A stretch of DNA of 64,000 nucleotides, taken from Phoenix dactylifera (taxonomy: Eukaryota; Streptophyta; Magnoliopsida; Arecales; Arecaceae). The position numbers and the translations under genes were made by a program. The stretch is from contig NW_024067996.1 in the NCBI RefSeq assembly GCF_009389715.1, forward strand, positions 62,001 through 126,000, given 5' to 3'. Shown here in pieces: positions 46,431 to 58,680 of this stretch. The number at the start of each line of letters is the position of its first letter. Position 1 is the first letter of the stretch. The notes beneath the pieces are model-generated. The model searched no databases. It was not told the DNA's origin and saw only the letters and a list, made by a program, of their open reading frames with translations.

Positions 46431-47632
46431 TGTGTATTCGTAGCCCGGTGTGGTTGAAGAACTTCTAATAATTCATTGTGCGGTAGTACAAGTGTGTAGA
46501 CTATTATTTTAGTTATTCAAGAGGTAAATCATCATGGTTGATCCTACTACCTTGTATCTTAATGGGTTTAACATGCGTGATCTCCCCAACAACAGCTTGG
46601 CTCTTTTTTTGAACAACACCTGTTATCTAATTTGAAATGTATTATTTGATAGGGTAAGATTTATGGAATATTCTAGATGAGTCAAAGATGATGCCAACAG
46701 ATACTCTTAACAATGAGGTTCCGAGAAAATAGTGGAATATCAAATCTAGGAAGATGGTATGGATTATTCAAGTTTTAGTTGATAAAAAAAATTATCTCAA
46801 TTTAGAATAGGCTCTGAATAGATACGAGCCGAAGAAAGTGTGTGATATTCTTATGGTCATTCACTCAAATTCTATTAAGATGAGACATCTTAAACTAAAG
46901 TTGCCTGAAGAATAAATTTTAGTTCCAGGCTTTTCTAAAAATTCAGAAGAAGAATAGAATTAGTTTAAAGATGAAGATTTGAAGTGGGGGAGCTTGACCG
47001 GTTTAAGTTTGAAAGATTTAGGGTATAGCAAAATTGATCAGCTCCCCCCTACTTCAAGTCTTCATCTTTAAACTAATTCTATTCTTTTTTAGAATTTTTA
47101 GGAAACCCTAAAACCAAAATTCATTCTTTAGGAAAGTTTTGCTTAAGACGTCTCCTCGTGCTAGAACTTGAGTAGACGGTCACATGCATATCACACACTT
47201 TCTTCGGCTCTTGTACATTTGAAATATGGAGATAATTTTCTCTATCAAGTAAAATATGAATAACCCACATCGCCCTTCTAGATTTCATATTCCACTTTCT
47301 TCTTGTAACCTCATAATTGGGGTATCTGTTGGTATCGTTTTTGACTCATCGAGGATATCCCATAAATCTTATCCTTTCAAATAAGATTTGACAATAGTCT
47401 CCTAAATTAGATAACAGGTGCTCTTCAACTTATAAAGAGAAGCAGTAGTAACAAAAGCAACTATGTTGATGTTGGTCAGGTTAAATATGTTGAACCCATT
47501 GAGATAGAAGATAGTTGCATCAGCCATGATGATTCACCACTTGATTACTAAAAGAAGAGTCCATATGCTTGTACCACCATACAATGAATTACTGAAATCT
47601 CTTCAACCATGTTGAGCTACGAATATATGAAT
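46431..47632. repeat. Large imperfect inverted repeat inside the copia-like element
   Basis: The left arm (about 46431-46994) is matched, in reverse complement, by about 47040-47632, with a spacer of about 45 bp. Anchors: AGCCGAAGAAAGTGTGTGAT (left, near 46828) pairs with 47195-47214; AGTTTAAAGATGAAGA (near 46965) pairs with about 47050-47075; CACCTGTTATCTAATTT (near 46619) pairs with about 47412-47432; ATTCGTAG (about 46435) pairs with about 47617-47624. Identity is roughly three quarters by eye with several small indels. The left arm is in the sense direction of the element and holds the start of the gag-like frame. Confidence 0.85.
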
Positions 47633-48377
47633 TACTAGACCTAGAAAAAAATTTAGAGTAGGAGGAGTTGATTCTGAAGTTGCCCAAGAAGAGTCAAAGG
47701 ATGCTCCAGTTGATCCATTTGTAAAGATCTGTACTGAGGAATCAAATAATGCAAAAGAGTCTTGTGTTGAAGCTATCCAAAATACAGATATTTCTTATGG
47801 AGATTTAGCCAGCCATGAGATTGAAAAGTTGACTCATATTGAAGTAGTTTCAGTAATTAAGTAGGGAAAAGGTACTCTTGGTGGAGATGATTCATATTTC
47901 TCTTTGGTATTCGATAAGATTTTTAGTGTACTAGTTAATTTTTAAACTTATTCAAAGTTCGAGCTATTAGAAGATTCTATACATAAAGATTTGGTTCCGT
48001 ATGTAGCAACAAGAAATATGTAGATACTTGAAGCTGCTCAAGTAGAGATAATGGCCGATGCTCACATTGATTGCAACTAGCAACTTGATGTTCGTTGGCG
48101 TAAGCTAAGCGTTTTATGAAATCTTAACATAATGACCATGGAGTCAATGCTAAGGAGAAGTGTTGGAGGATATCGTCAATTTTAATATATGCATAAAAAG
48201 GACAAGTCGGCAAAAAAATTATTGTTCGAGAAAATAAAAAAGTTTTGCTATTTAATTATAGGTTCAACAAGTTATTGTATGTTACCATTACTTTAGCAAT
48301 AATGACAAAGTCTATTATGGTGTTTCACATATCAACAAGTTTAACGTTGTTGTAATGGACTTCGTAATGAGGAGGAG

Positions 48378-48824
48378 TATTGAGATTCATTACCAAGTCC
48401 TAATCCTATTAGAGTTTTTGTTTAGTTGGTCATTAGTTTTAATGACTTTAGGATTATATTCCTAGTTTTATTCTACTTAGTTATTCCTTCTAGAATAATT
48501 ATTTTTATCCTTTAGTAGTTATCAAGTTTGATCTTTTAATGGGTGTTGGTTTTTGAATTTGGGTAGGAATCAAACATCCCACCTATATAATGCTCCATTT
48601 AAAGAGATCTTTGATGTCTTTAGTGTGATGTGAGAAAAGAGAAAAGGGTAGAGAGTGAGAATTATCCTTTTTGGTGAGGCATAGCTTTTCTATATGGCTC
48701 ATTTTTTTAACAAAATATTTTTTTCTTTCTCCTTATTTTTTTTTCTTCTGTCATCTCTTTTCTGTTTGTTTGGCTTCTCCTATATCCTAGGCCAGTATAA
48801 TCGATCTTAGCGTGCCGTTCTACA
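48378..48824 (+). repeat. Right LTR (copia-like element)
   Basis: 447 bp; its first dinucleotide is TA rather than TG, a point change. The purine tract AATGAGGAGGAG (48366-48377) abuts it. Confidence 0.9.
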
Positions 48825-48829
48825 CAAGC

Positions 48830-51225
48830 ACTGTAAAGGAGCACAAGATTTAGACAGAAAACTGAGCTGTGCCAATAAGATCCCATGGTGTAAAGAAGAA
48901 AAAAAAATCACTTTCATCCTCTAACCAGCGCTTCCGTCCTGAGTCGACACAGAATATTAATTAAATTCTTAGGGCACAGTACAGATGAAGAATTTCTTAG
49001 ATGGTATGAGAACATTTAATAACTCCAGCACATCGCGTTTTGGCCAACAGATTGGTACTCCTCTTCCAAACGCCTGTGCGGAGAGACTCAAATTGATTTG
49101 CAGTCTTTGCATTCCATTCTGCTTCCGGTCCAGCGGGTGCAAGTCTTGGACGTTGGTAGGTTCACCTCCTGAATCACCTCAACATTTAACCATCGTCCAG
49201 AAGAGCTTATTTTGTCACTTCTTATGTTTGGTTTATGTTTATATTGCAGGGAAGAAACATATATAGCAGTGCTAGTTATTTCTCTGCCAACTCTTGCGTA
49301 GCGTATTGCAGATCCTGCAGTCGTTATGTTGGCTCCGAATCCCTTTTTTAATTACTTTAGATAGGAGGTGTTAGGCTCAGTTGCCCTTCAAAATCAAAAC
49401 TATAATATCCAGCAAAAGTTCAGGGCTTCCCATTAGATTGTCAATTTTTTACGCAAAGAATATCTATTATACTCTTTTAAGATATCATCAAATATAATAG
49501 TATTCCTAGGCAGCTACTTGTTTCTTTTACGGTCTGCTAATTAGATATTCCTTACAGGAATATTTATAAAAATCGGGCATGTTGGCCAATCTAGCCCGTA
49601 TCTTCTAAGGACCCACCAAAGTTTCAGCCTAAATCTGAGCCTATAGGCATGTTGGTCTAGGAAGAATAGAAAAATTTATAGAGGTCTAATTATTTGCTAT
49701 ATGATTCAGGCTGAGTAGTGTTGGGTTGGTATCGACCATGCTCAAATAAACTTTTCAATCTACGAATCAAGCAGAAAATTTAGCTCAAATTCTACATAGT
49801 CTACCATGTCCCCACGTTATACCAAGATGTTCTTAATGACTTTTTTTAGGTGATGGGTAGAGAAAAATCTAGAGGAGAAGCCCTTGAAAGATTTAGTGAT
49901 ACTTTTTCAGAATAAGAAGAAGAGGTTTAGCAGCTTCGGGCTTCTACAACATAAATTTACATCAAGTTCAAGATGTTGATAAAGCTTCCCTTCCTGTTTC
50001 TTTTGTTCTTTTGAAATGAGTTGCTTGACTCCAAGGTCCACGATAGAATCTGAGAAAGCAATCATGGACGTCATACGTTGCACTTGCGGGGCATGTAATC
50101 ACATCTTGTCGCAGCATCTTTGGAGACAACTATAAAGCAACAAAACCATGGCATCTCTTTCTCTGATGTTTCAAGTATGTATCAAAATTCTCCGCTAAAA
50201 CTAAAATGTTGCTCATAGAAGAAATTTATTAATGTTTGGAGAGATCGGACTTCCATGATTCCATCTACATCTTGTAATGAAACATGCAATTTCAGATCTT
50301 TTTCAAATTATTCTCTGGACTTTTTATCAATATGAGGTGATCGTAATACTGTATATAAGACTCGTTGAAATGGAGTTAGTTTTCCACAAGCAGATAGGAA
50401 GGCTTTGGATTTAATAGAAACTCTTCTTGACTACATAGCAAAATTGCTACCCACAGGAGTAAGGTCACAACTTGCAGGACTCTTTGGCTGAAAGCTGCTC
50501 AGTGCCAGATCAAGAAGGCCACAAAGAGAGTAAGAGAGTAACTCTTTTTTTATTATATCTTATTATTTCATCTGCTTAATGAAATGTCGATAGGCGACTT
50601 TGGCCTTCCTTATTCTCTGAAAAAAGGCATGTATAGCAGCATATCTGTGCATTGTAGTCTAATGCCTTTCGGTTTTCACCTTTTTAGCATGATATCCCAT
50701 ATCTTGGGGATAATTTGAATTTATTTTACTGATTTAAAATTCTACAAATTTACCATCCCTGATTTCAAAGGCCTTAATCCAGAGGGTAAAATATAGATAG
50801 AAAAACAATAAAAAATCTAGCCAGCCCAAAAAGGAAATAATAGCACGGATAGTTCAAACCCACAGTTTGTAGTAGAATAGCCAGAGCAAGCACCTTGTAG
50901 CCCTTATGCAATTATCAGCTCATCTATGGAGCAAGTAGCTAGCGGCAGCAATATCCAAAGTGCCAAATTCTGCAAGCCATGACAGTCTGTCTTCTTTCAA
51001 ATGTTGCTAGAAGCAGTTCAACCAATTCAGAATTCCTGATAGAGTTCTTTATGATCCTCATAACTCAAAACTAGAAGACAAGTTATAGATATAGTTTGCG
51101 CAAAATAGTTTCACAATATTGATGTACTTGATTCTTGTTGAAAGCCATCTCAGCGATATGCACTTTGCCTAAAGATGTTGAATTTTGATTTTTCAGTATA
51201 ATTCATGTGAGAATGCATACAAGCC
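48830..51225. other. Intergenic, no gene recognised
   Basis: AT-rich with only short unrecognised ORFs and no repeat structure that I could see. Confidence 0.55.
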
Positions 51226-51643
51226 TGTGTTTATGTCTTGGTTATGTACTAGATAGATCTTAGGTGCTTATATAGAGCCAAGTAACCTTCCAGCTAGTCT
51301 TTTTGAGTGAGGTTCTAAGCTCTTATAAATAGTATCAAAGCAAACCCATGGCCTATGTAGACTACAAGACGCCGCAGCACAGGCCCAATTAGATCGATCA
51401 GGAGTTGGTCGTAGTGTTTTTAATTAGATTTTTGGTACTTGAGAATGAATTTGAATGGATTTGGATTCTTAGTCTGGTGAGAATGTCGAGGCCTAAATGA
51501 AGGGAGTATATGAAGACCCACATGAGTGTGTTTGGTCCCACATAACCTGTATGCTAGTTAGATCTTGAGTACTTATATAGGGCCAAAGATTCCAAATAAT
51601 ATATTCTAGCTAGCCTTTTGGAATGAGATCCTAGGTTATTACA
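51226..51643 (+). mobile_element. TRIM-like element (miniature LTR retrotransposon)
   Basis: Two direct repeats of about 105-120 bp (51226-51329 and 51527-51643) share the order TGTGTTT, AGATAGATCTTAGG or its variant, CTTATATAG, a GGCCAA-like block, CTAGC, and a GAGTGAGGTTCTAAG-like block. Between them, a primer-site-like TAGTATCAAAGC (51330-51341) directly follows the first repeat, and a purine-rich stretch lies at about 51495-51515. No coding capacity. The small size and layout fit TRIMs. I find no target duplication, so the ends are approximate. Confidence 0.65.
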
Positions 51644-51649
51644 ATCTAA

Positions 51650-53759
51650 CTATTACTAGTAACTCTATTTACCGCATCACATGACTTTAGGAAGGAAAAA
51701 AATTCTTGAGAACTGATTGTTCCTCACACAATTGTTGATCAGTGGCAATATTGATTAAGCCAAAAAGCGGCAATATTGATTATCTTGCGGTGGACAGACA
51801 TGGTACTCGTCTCTAGGTCATGCTATGAAGGCTCGGCTAGCCAAATGGATCTCTTGGATTTGCGAACAATAATTAGTCATACAAGTTGCTTGCCAGTTGT
51901 ATATGATGCCTTTCCAAGGGAAGTTCCAACTCTAAACTTCCACCATGAACTTGAGTTGATTAAGAATTCCCCAAAATTGTTATTTCTGTTTTAAACTAAT
52001 TTAAACAACAGTGTCTTGCAACGATAAGCAGCCAAGTTTGGCCAAGTTAGGTCTTGATGTTTCCTGTTTGCTCAGGGTTCCATCGCTTGCAGTAAAATGT
52101 TTTCAACTGGCCAAAGTTGTCTATGTTTCCTTGATAAGATTTAATAAGATAACATAGAAGTTGGCTTCTGTTATAATGTGCTAATCGCAATTAACAAAAT
52201 TTGTTTCAGTAATTTGCATCAACAGTGAATGCTCTATTAACCATCTCAATTCAGAGTCATATTTTCCAGCATAATGAGGATCATTGGAACCTACAATTAT
52301 GATGTCCTCACAGATCTCATTTGCTTGTCCCTCTTCAAAGCCCTTCCCTGAACAGGATTTCTCAGTTCTAACAAGTCTTTCTCTGGCTTCCACTAGATAT
52401 CGAGAAACCATAACAAAACAGTTTTGCTAACACTTTGTCTCAGCAAATATTCCTCATATCTTGTCCTCACTGCTGCATTCCTGGAGAATAGATGTCTCTT
52501 CCTCTGTTCGGCTATTTGACCTTAATCAATAGCCTAACCAGCTCCATTTGTCCCTCTCATTCAGTCCTAGAAGAAAGCTTAAAGAACTCCATTACACTTC
52601 TCATTAGTGGCCTATTGGTTGACTATATTGGATATAATAATCACTGCCTTTCCTAGTGTGATGCATATGAAGTTTTACATCCACATTGTCGAATCACTTA
52701 TGCTCCAAAATCTCACTAATTGCACAATGCTCCAACATAACCAGCCTTAATATTGTCCTAAATTCCACCAGAGTTGCAGACATGCAGTAGACAAGTACTA
52801 TCTACATTTCATTCACCTTGATTAAATTCTATTGACAAGTTCTCACAATCTCAATAGTGCAGTATTGTAGTCATCACTTTTGCCTCATCTCCATTAGCAG
52901 TCACACAAAACTTGCCACATAAAAGCCATGACTATGACCTCTATCCTCAGAATACCATCATAGCTTTTACTCATTAATTCTTATCTCTCATCAAACAGGA
53001 CCAAATCTAGGAAAAATATGCATCAAGGAGTTTCTCTTAGTAATCAGTTTGTTTTCGATAGATGCAAAATGGATAAATATAGGAAGAAAAAACATCACTA
53101 ATAACAGATTAATATCCCTTAAAAATTTTTCTAGGCCTTATACTGCATTCGAAATTATGATAATCTACGATAATGTTCAATTACCATATGAAAAGTTTGC
53201 CACCTGAACCACATAATAGTATTTCTGCCTGCAAAATATCCTTGTTTGATAAGACACCAACATCAACTTAGATCTGATTAATATATTTACTTTGATGCTT
53301 TTCTTTAAAGCACTTTTTATATGATCTAAACCAAGATTGAAAGCCTCAAGGAAAATCATGAGGTCGTGAAACATACAACACTAACCACCATTATGAATCT
53401 CATATCAATTCTACTCAGAATGAAATTAAACTAAACATAAGCTCTAGGATGGTTCCTTGATGCAAGAAGGGTTTTCAAAACTTTCAGATAGGTTTTTCAT
53501 TTAGATATATATGCGCTAACAACCTTCTAAACAGATGCATGAGATCAGTTGGATCTACCAAGACCAAAGATAGTATTGAGGACTGAAAGTGGGTATAACC
53601 TGTATATGACGTAACCGCAACCAATAAACCTTATCTCAAAAATTCAAGGTTGCCTTCATGAGTCGCTCCTCTATTTGTCCCACTTAAGGGTTATGTTCCT
53701 TGACTTACAAATCAGACAACTCGTGTAAAATTCGAAGGACTTAAAAAAGTCTAATCAAC
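51650..53759. other. Intergenic, no gene recognised
   Basis: AT-rich with short ORFs only. A 76-codon minus-strand ORF (52181-52411) has no recognisable family. Confidence 0.5.
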
Positions 53760-53776
53760 TAACACTACAAGAAAAT

Positions 53777-54125
53777 TGGGCATTAGCGACGCTTTTTTTG
53801 GCCATTAGCGACGCTTTTAAGCGTCGGTAAAAACCATCCCGACGCTATCCCAAGCGTCGGTAAAGCGTCGCCTATGCTACAGTGGATAAATAATTTTCCG
53901 ACGCTTTTCAAAGCGTCGGTCATTAGCGACGCTTTTTAGCATCGGTAACGTACAATTTAGCGACGCTTAAAAGCGTCGCTAATTGCAATTTAGCGACCCT
54001 TTTTAGCGTCGGTAACTAGCGACGCTTTAAAGCGTCGTTAAAGTCAAACCTACCGACGCTTTAAAGCGTCGGTAATAGTTAAAACACCGGGATTTTAACG
54101 ACGCTTTAAAGCGTCGTTAGAGTAT
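53777..54125. repeat. Left subterminal repeats of the CACTA element
   Basis: Well over ten copies of GCGACGCTTT or AAGCGTCGGTAA in both orientations, many paired as short palindromes (GACGCTTTAAAGCGTCG). In En/Spm such motifs bind the transposase. Confidence 0.9.
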
Positions 54126-54870
54126 AATTTTTTTTAAAAAAATTTAAATTTTTTTTTTAAAACTCTGTTTACAAAATCAAAGGCATTCACACTAAACGAG
54201 ATTATACTCATAGCACAATCAAACATATTTATCAAAACATTCATTTTGTCAAATTACATTCATATTGTCAAATTACATTCATACTGTCAATTTACATTTG
54301 CAATGTACTTCAAAAAGCATAAAAAAATGCATATAAAACTCCAAAATAAAAGCTTCAGGGGATCAATGGAGTCACCATTTCTACGAGCAGATGAAGTATC
54401 AGGAACCTGTAATAAAAAAACCTTAAGAAGTTAAGAATACAAAATTTATTAAGCTCTTCAAAAAAATATGATACTTATTTATATGCATGTTGAAGGAAGG
54501 ACTTAAGAAGGCTGGCCTTTGATGGATTTCATGCTGGGGCACTACATGGATGTTGATACAAATTGCATATTGTCTGTATATGCAGCCTACACATTGTATA
54601 TGCACTATGGAGTCCTTGACTGCTTGCATGCCATAGCCATAGCCATAGCAAAAATAAGATTCCTGGTCTTCTAAGAAGAACTAGGAGGGAAATGTGAACG
54701 GCGATCTACTTGGAAAGAATATGCATATGATATACATAAATATGAATAATCCTAATATTGAAAGCAACAACAGCAGAATTATCATAAATTATCAGATACT
54801 CAACGTGACAAAATCAGTTAAATATCCAGCAATTGCTTATAAAACAAGATTACATGGTACTAAAGCCAAC

Positions 54871-55818
54871 CTTTCCTCAGTAAAAGGTCGCTTGCTTCCC
54901 TTCTTCTCATGACCATTACCATTGGCAATCTCCTACAAGATATTATGAGAAACAAACATTAAAACTAATACCTGACTCAAAAAAATATCAATGATTACCG
55001 CATAAGATAATAACCTTACGATACCCTCCTTCCACTTGATAGTCGTACCGGTTATATTAGCCACTCCTTCCTCAGTGAAGGAATAAGTCTTCACAAGCTT
55101 TGTGTCTTCAAAATATGGGTTAGGAGAGAAGTTCTATACATTACAAACACCCAGTCAATTGATTAAAGGTAATAAATCACAAGAATATACTTATTCATAG
55201 CAACAGAATGGCTATTTCGTCAAAAACAAACAACATCTCACAAATATAATGGAGTAGCCTGACTTCAAATCTTGACAATCTTCAACGTCCAATGAAACCA
55301 AATACTTGAAAATGTGCATCAAAGGAACTTTATTAACACAAGCACCTGGAAATCTATAATGGGTTCCAAGTAATACCAGACATCAGATAAATCCAGAAGA
55401 AGCTGACAAAGGTCCTAGAATGATATCTCTAATTGATATAGTTAATATATTTATTCTGGATGGAGTAACAATTTCCACCACACTTAGTTTGAACACAGCA
55501 TGTTTCAAAAATAACAGCATGCATACCTTTTGGTCTTCCTCTGTCAGAAGATCGCTAAGAGCAGGATGACTCAGGAACTAAAGAGTTAAGCATTACACAC
55601 AGAAATACAAAAAAGAAAAACTATTAGATGAGAATGTTCCAAAAAAGAGGTTGTAGCTTAAATATATAATTACTAAAAAAAGAGAGATTACGAACCGCAG
55701 TTAACCAAAAGTCTGGAATGGATTGGATGATCTCATTCCGTTTAATGTAGACAGGTCTTCGAATCTCATTATATTTCTGTTCCACCTCCAAAACTTTATC
55801 ACTTGCTTCCTCATTAAC
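54871..55818 (-). pseudogene. Captured SET/NRP1-type histone chaperone exons
   Basis: Five minus-strand exons: 55818-55696 (41 codons, [19 protein letters not shown]), 55577-55527 (17 codons, FLSHPALSDLLTEEDQK), 55313-55242 (24 codons, IFKYLVSLDVEDCQDLKSGY), 55133-55020 (38 codons, [24 protein letters not shown]) and 54932-54871 (62 nt, NGHEKKGSKR). In order they follow the central part of plant NAP1-related proteins, nuclear chaperones for H2A-H2B in the SET/TAF-I family. All are open, and the first four join in phase. Splice sites look normal except the third exon, preceded by AC instead of AG. The N-terminal dimerisation segment and the acidic C-terminal tail are missing, so a functional chaperone is not expected. 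Exon limits were inferred from homology and GT/AG positions. Confidence 0.9.
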
Positions 55819-56792
55819 CTACAGTCATGAATGAGATGAGCATATGGCAGACACAGGCAACAGGCCGACAACTCTACAAGTAAAAATACTATGAGAGTAA
55901 AAAAGAAATACTATGAGAGTAAAAAAGAAATTTCTACTTAAATCGTGGTAGAGATTATGTTGGACAGAAACTCTACTACAGACAATTTTGGTGAGCCTTA
56001 AAATTCTACAAGTAAAAATTCAGAACACTTTGTGCGGTAGCTGGTTTGGCCATTCTCTTCTCCAACATTGAGAAAGACAAAAAACCACATGACATGCCTA
56101 AAACTTGACTGCAAGGCTCACATGTCAGTCAAAGGCCTAGCCATTGTTCACTCATGAAACTGATCTAGTTCTTAGATCACATGAAGAACATGTAAGCCAC
56201 ATTATTGGTGCAAACATAAGGATAAAAAGACACCATATGTGTAAAGCCCTGTCAACATACGAGTATGTGTTGGGCCAAAAATCTCCTACAAATCTCCATT
56301 CAATGTTCCATATCACCAGTGAGTTATCAAATCAGAGTTCAAAACATTCAGTAATGCTTTAAACAAGATAATAACGGGAGGCACAATTTCAGTGAAAAAT
56401 AAGCAAAAAGAGCTCAGTCAGCTAAATAAAGAAGCAGAACAATAGATCGAGTAACACAAATGGTGGGAAGGAGGGAAATACAAGAGAACAATCTTGTTAT
56501 CTATTAATCATGAGCTTGTAACACAATTTTTCCCACCCAAAATAATTAAACCTCAAAAGCACACCAAAAGAGCAGAGGAAAGACCTTCAAGCAATAACAA
56601 TGCAATGGACCAATTTCGGTCAATCAAAAGCAACAAAAGAAAAGGTTAACTCCAAGAAAAAGAGAATTACATAGAATTAGATGAGAGACATCCAAGGCCA
56701 TACTTTATCCTCGGATTCTAGTGACAACAGCAAGAAGTAAATGAAGAAAATCCCAGGAATTAAGGAAGAATATAGCTATCCACCAAAAAGCA
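55819..56792 (-). other. CACTA interior between the two captured genes
   Basis: AT-rich, with no recognised exon or transposase. It probably includes intron or intergenic sequence captured with the exons. On the left, 54126-54870 likewise shows nothing certain; a possible exon (about 54407-54360, reading VPDTSSARRNGDS after an AG) has no recognised homology. Confidence 0.5.
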
Positions 56793-56914
56793 TTAACACA
56801 AAATAGACAAGGTACAGCTATAAATCCAAATTTTATAGATTATGAAAAAAAAAATGTAATGATTTAGACGAAATATTCTGAAAGACTCTGGAGATGCAAT
56901 GATAGAACAAAAAC

Positions 56915-57368
56915 CTTGGTCCTCAGCTCCGCCTCGTCTCCGTCGGAGGAGGAGGGCAACGAAGCTGAGGACGGCGCCGACGACGGCGACGAGGTTTCCC
57001 TCTCGGAGGAGGATCTTGAGCGCGAAACCGGCAATGTCGGCGGTGATCCGACGGCCGTCGGCGACGAGCGCCCGTCGGGGCTTCCCGGCGAAGGCGAGCA
57101 GCACGAGGATCGTGATCCAGGTGACCAACGTGGCCGGCACCGCCACGGCCAGCGCCACCCCCATGGAGAGCAGGCCGAAGACCCCTCCGTAGAGCACGGA
57201 GGCGTAGAGGGCCTTCCAGCCGGCGGCGGCGCGGGAGGAGGCGGAGGCGGCCGCCGAGTTGTACCAGGAGCGGATGGAGAGGAGGAGGTTCCAGGAGGAG
57301 GAGAGGAGGAGGGAGTAGACGACGAGGAAGAGGAAGACCCACGTCCACCGCTTGCTCAACGCCCGCAT
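56915..57368 (-). pseudogene. Captured first exon of a small four-helix membrane protein
   Basis: From the ATG at 57368, 151 codons run to an apparent splice donor (CCAAG then GTTTTT, at 56915/56914); reading through the intron gives 191 residues ending at 56793. The protein is Leu-, Val- and Ala-rich, with likely membrane segments at about residues 8-31, 53-72, 75-97 and 121-141, and basic stretches KPRRA and LLRRRRGG at the C-terminal side. It resembles plant membrane proteins of unknown function that I cannot name. GC content is far above the rest of the element, as expected for a captured GC-rich monocot exon. The 57369-57500 stretch may be its 5' untranslated region. No stop or frameshift; whether it is expressed is unknown. 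Confidence 0.75.
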
Positions 57369-57512
57369 CAGCGGCGACTCCCCCCATCGCGACGACGGAG
57401 AGCGCTCGGCGGAGGAGAATGGATGAGATCGGTGAAAAGGGTTGAGAAGAGAGGGAGTCGGTCGGCGGATTTAGGGCTTTAGAGGGAGGGGGGTATGCGG
57501 GAGGAATGAAGT

Positions 57513-57745
57513 CCGACGACGCTTATAAGCGTCGTCGTGTTCTTCCGTTATGCCGACGCATAACAGCGTCGGTGTTTAAATATTCCGACGCTTATAAGCG
57601 TCGGTAATGCGCCCAGACGCCGACGCTTAAAAAAAGCGTCGCTGGAAGCTTTTTTACCGACGCTTCCCAGAAGCGTCGGTGGTTACTGTCCCAACAAAAA
57701 AAATCGCCGACGCTTTTAACTAGCGTCGGCAATACAAAGTCGGCA
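57513..57745. repeat. Right subterminal repeats of the CACTA element
   Basis: Copies of CCGACGCTTATAAGCGTCGG and relatives, matching the left-end motif family. Confidence 0.9.
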
Positions 57746-57769
57746 AAAATCTTTTTTGTTGTAGTGTAA

Positions 57770-58677
57770 GAAACAAACAATTCTAATTCATCAATATGTG
57801 ATACTCTACCTCAGTGATCGGCCTAGGTGATGAGGCATATTGGCTAGCGAATTAGCAGTCTGTTTAAGAAAAAGACTAGAAAACATAAAAAGTCATAACA
57901 TAACGCAATTAACTTCACTTTTCTTCAAATCAAGTGCATAAGAAATAACCAAGTCAAATATAAGGTGACAATTGATAACAGAAGGAAGCTCTTCAATGGG
58001 GAAGAAAAAGAAAATACACTCAACATAAACAAAAGAGAAAAGATAAAATATGGGGAAAGAAGATGAAAGCGAGAAGAAAAGGCAAGATAAAGTAAAAATG
58101 GCGAAACATAGAGAAAAAATGAGCTAACAAGAAGAGGAAAGAGAGGACTAAAGGAGAAGAAATAAGCAAAGAAAAGGGAAATTAAGAAGGGAAAGAATAA
58201 GGAAAAAAAAGAGAGAAATCATTCAAAAGAGAAGAGGGAAGAGGCATTGGACGTGTAAGATGAGGGAGTGTAAACTCGGAAAGTTATGACATAAATTATG
58301 TTATTTTCACTAACATGTAATCTTAAGTTGGAAACCTTCAAAACTAATAAATAGGAAGTATAACGTAAACAGAAAGGGTTACGATAGGTTAAGATAACAT
58401 TTGTATATGAGTTGCCTAATGGGCCATTTCCTAAAGAATTCGGCATCTCTAGGCACATAGGAAATGATTTTGACAACCCTGGACGCAACTAACTAATATT
58501 AATTAAAATAGCACTTAGTAAGACTAGTAATTAAATTCTACATGTGAAAGATATAATGTTGTTATTAAAGGTTTATAGTAGCCTAAACTTCCTTTTGTAC
58601 ATCTTGAAGCCTTCAGGGTTGCTTTATAATTTTGGTAGAATGGATGATTACTGATGTTTCCTGCTAATGACTAACAT
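57770..58677. other. Intergenic, purine-rich
   Basis: AT-rich with an A/G-biased stretch at 57960-58240; no gene recognised. Confidence 0.55.
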
Positions 58678-58680
58678 TAA

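Larger units (their letters stand above)
45870..48824 (+). mobile_element. Non-autonomous copia-like LTR retrotransposon with inverted gag duplication
   Basis: 2,955 bp with recognisable LTRs and a perfect 5-bp target duplication CAAGC (45865-45869 and 48825-48829). The primer site TGGTATCAGAGC directly follows the left LTR and a purine tract (GAGGAGGAG) precedes the right one. The internal 2 kb has no intact ORF. It contains traces of a copia-type gag (for example EPKKVCD and HSNSIKMRHLK in one plus frame) and no protease, reverse transcriptase or integrase. The gag-like part occurs twice in opposite orientations. The LTRs differ substantially, so the insertion is old. Confidence 0.9.
53763..57766 (-). 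mobile_element. CACTA (En/Spm) element carrying host gene pieces
   Basis: 4,004 bp from CACTACAAGAAAA to its inverted counterpart TTTTTTGTTGTAGTG, flanked by a 3-bp target duplication TAA (53760-53762 and 57767-57769). These are the hallmarks of CACTA transposons. Both ends carry dense subterminal motifs built on GCGACGCTTT and AAGCGTCGG in direct and inverted order. No transposase sequence was found. The interior holds, on the minus strand, the first exon of a membrane-protein gene and five exons of a SET/NRP1-type gene with their introns, so genomic DNA rather than cDNA was captured. Mobilisation would depend on an autonomous CACTA element. Confidence 0.95.
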
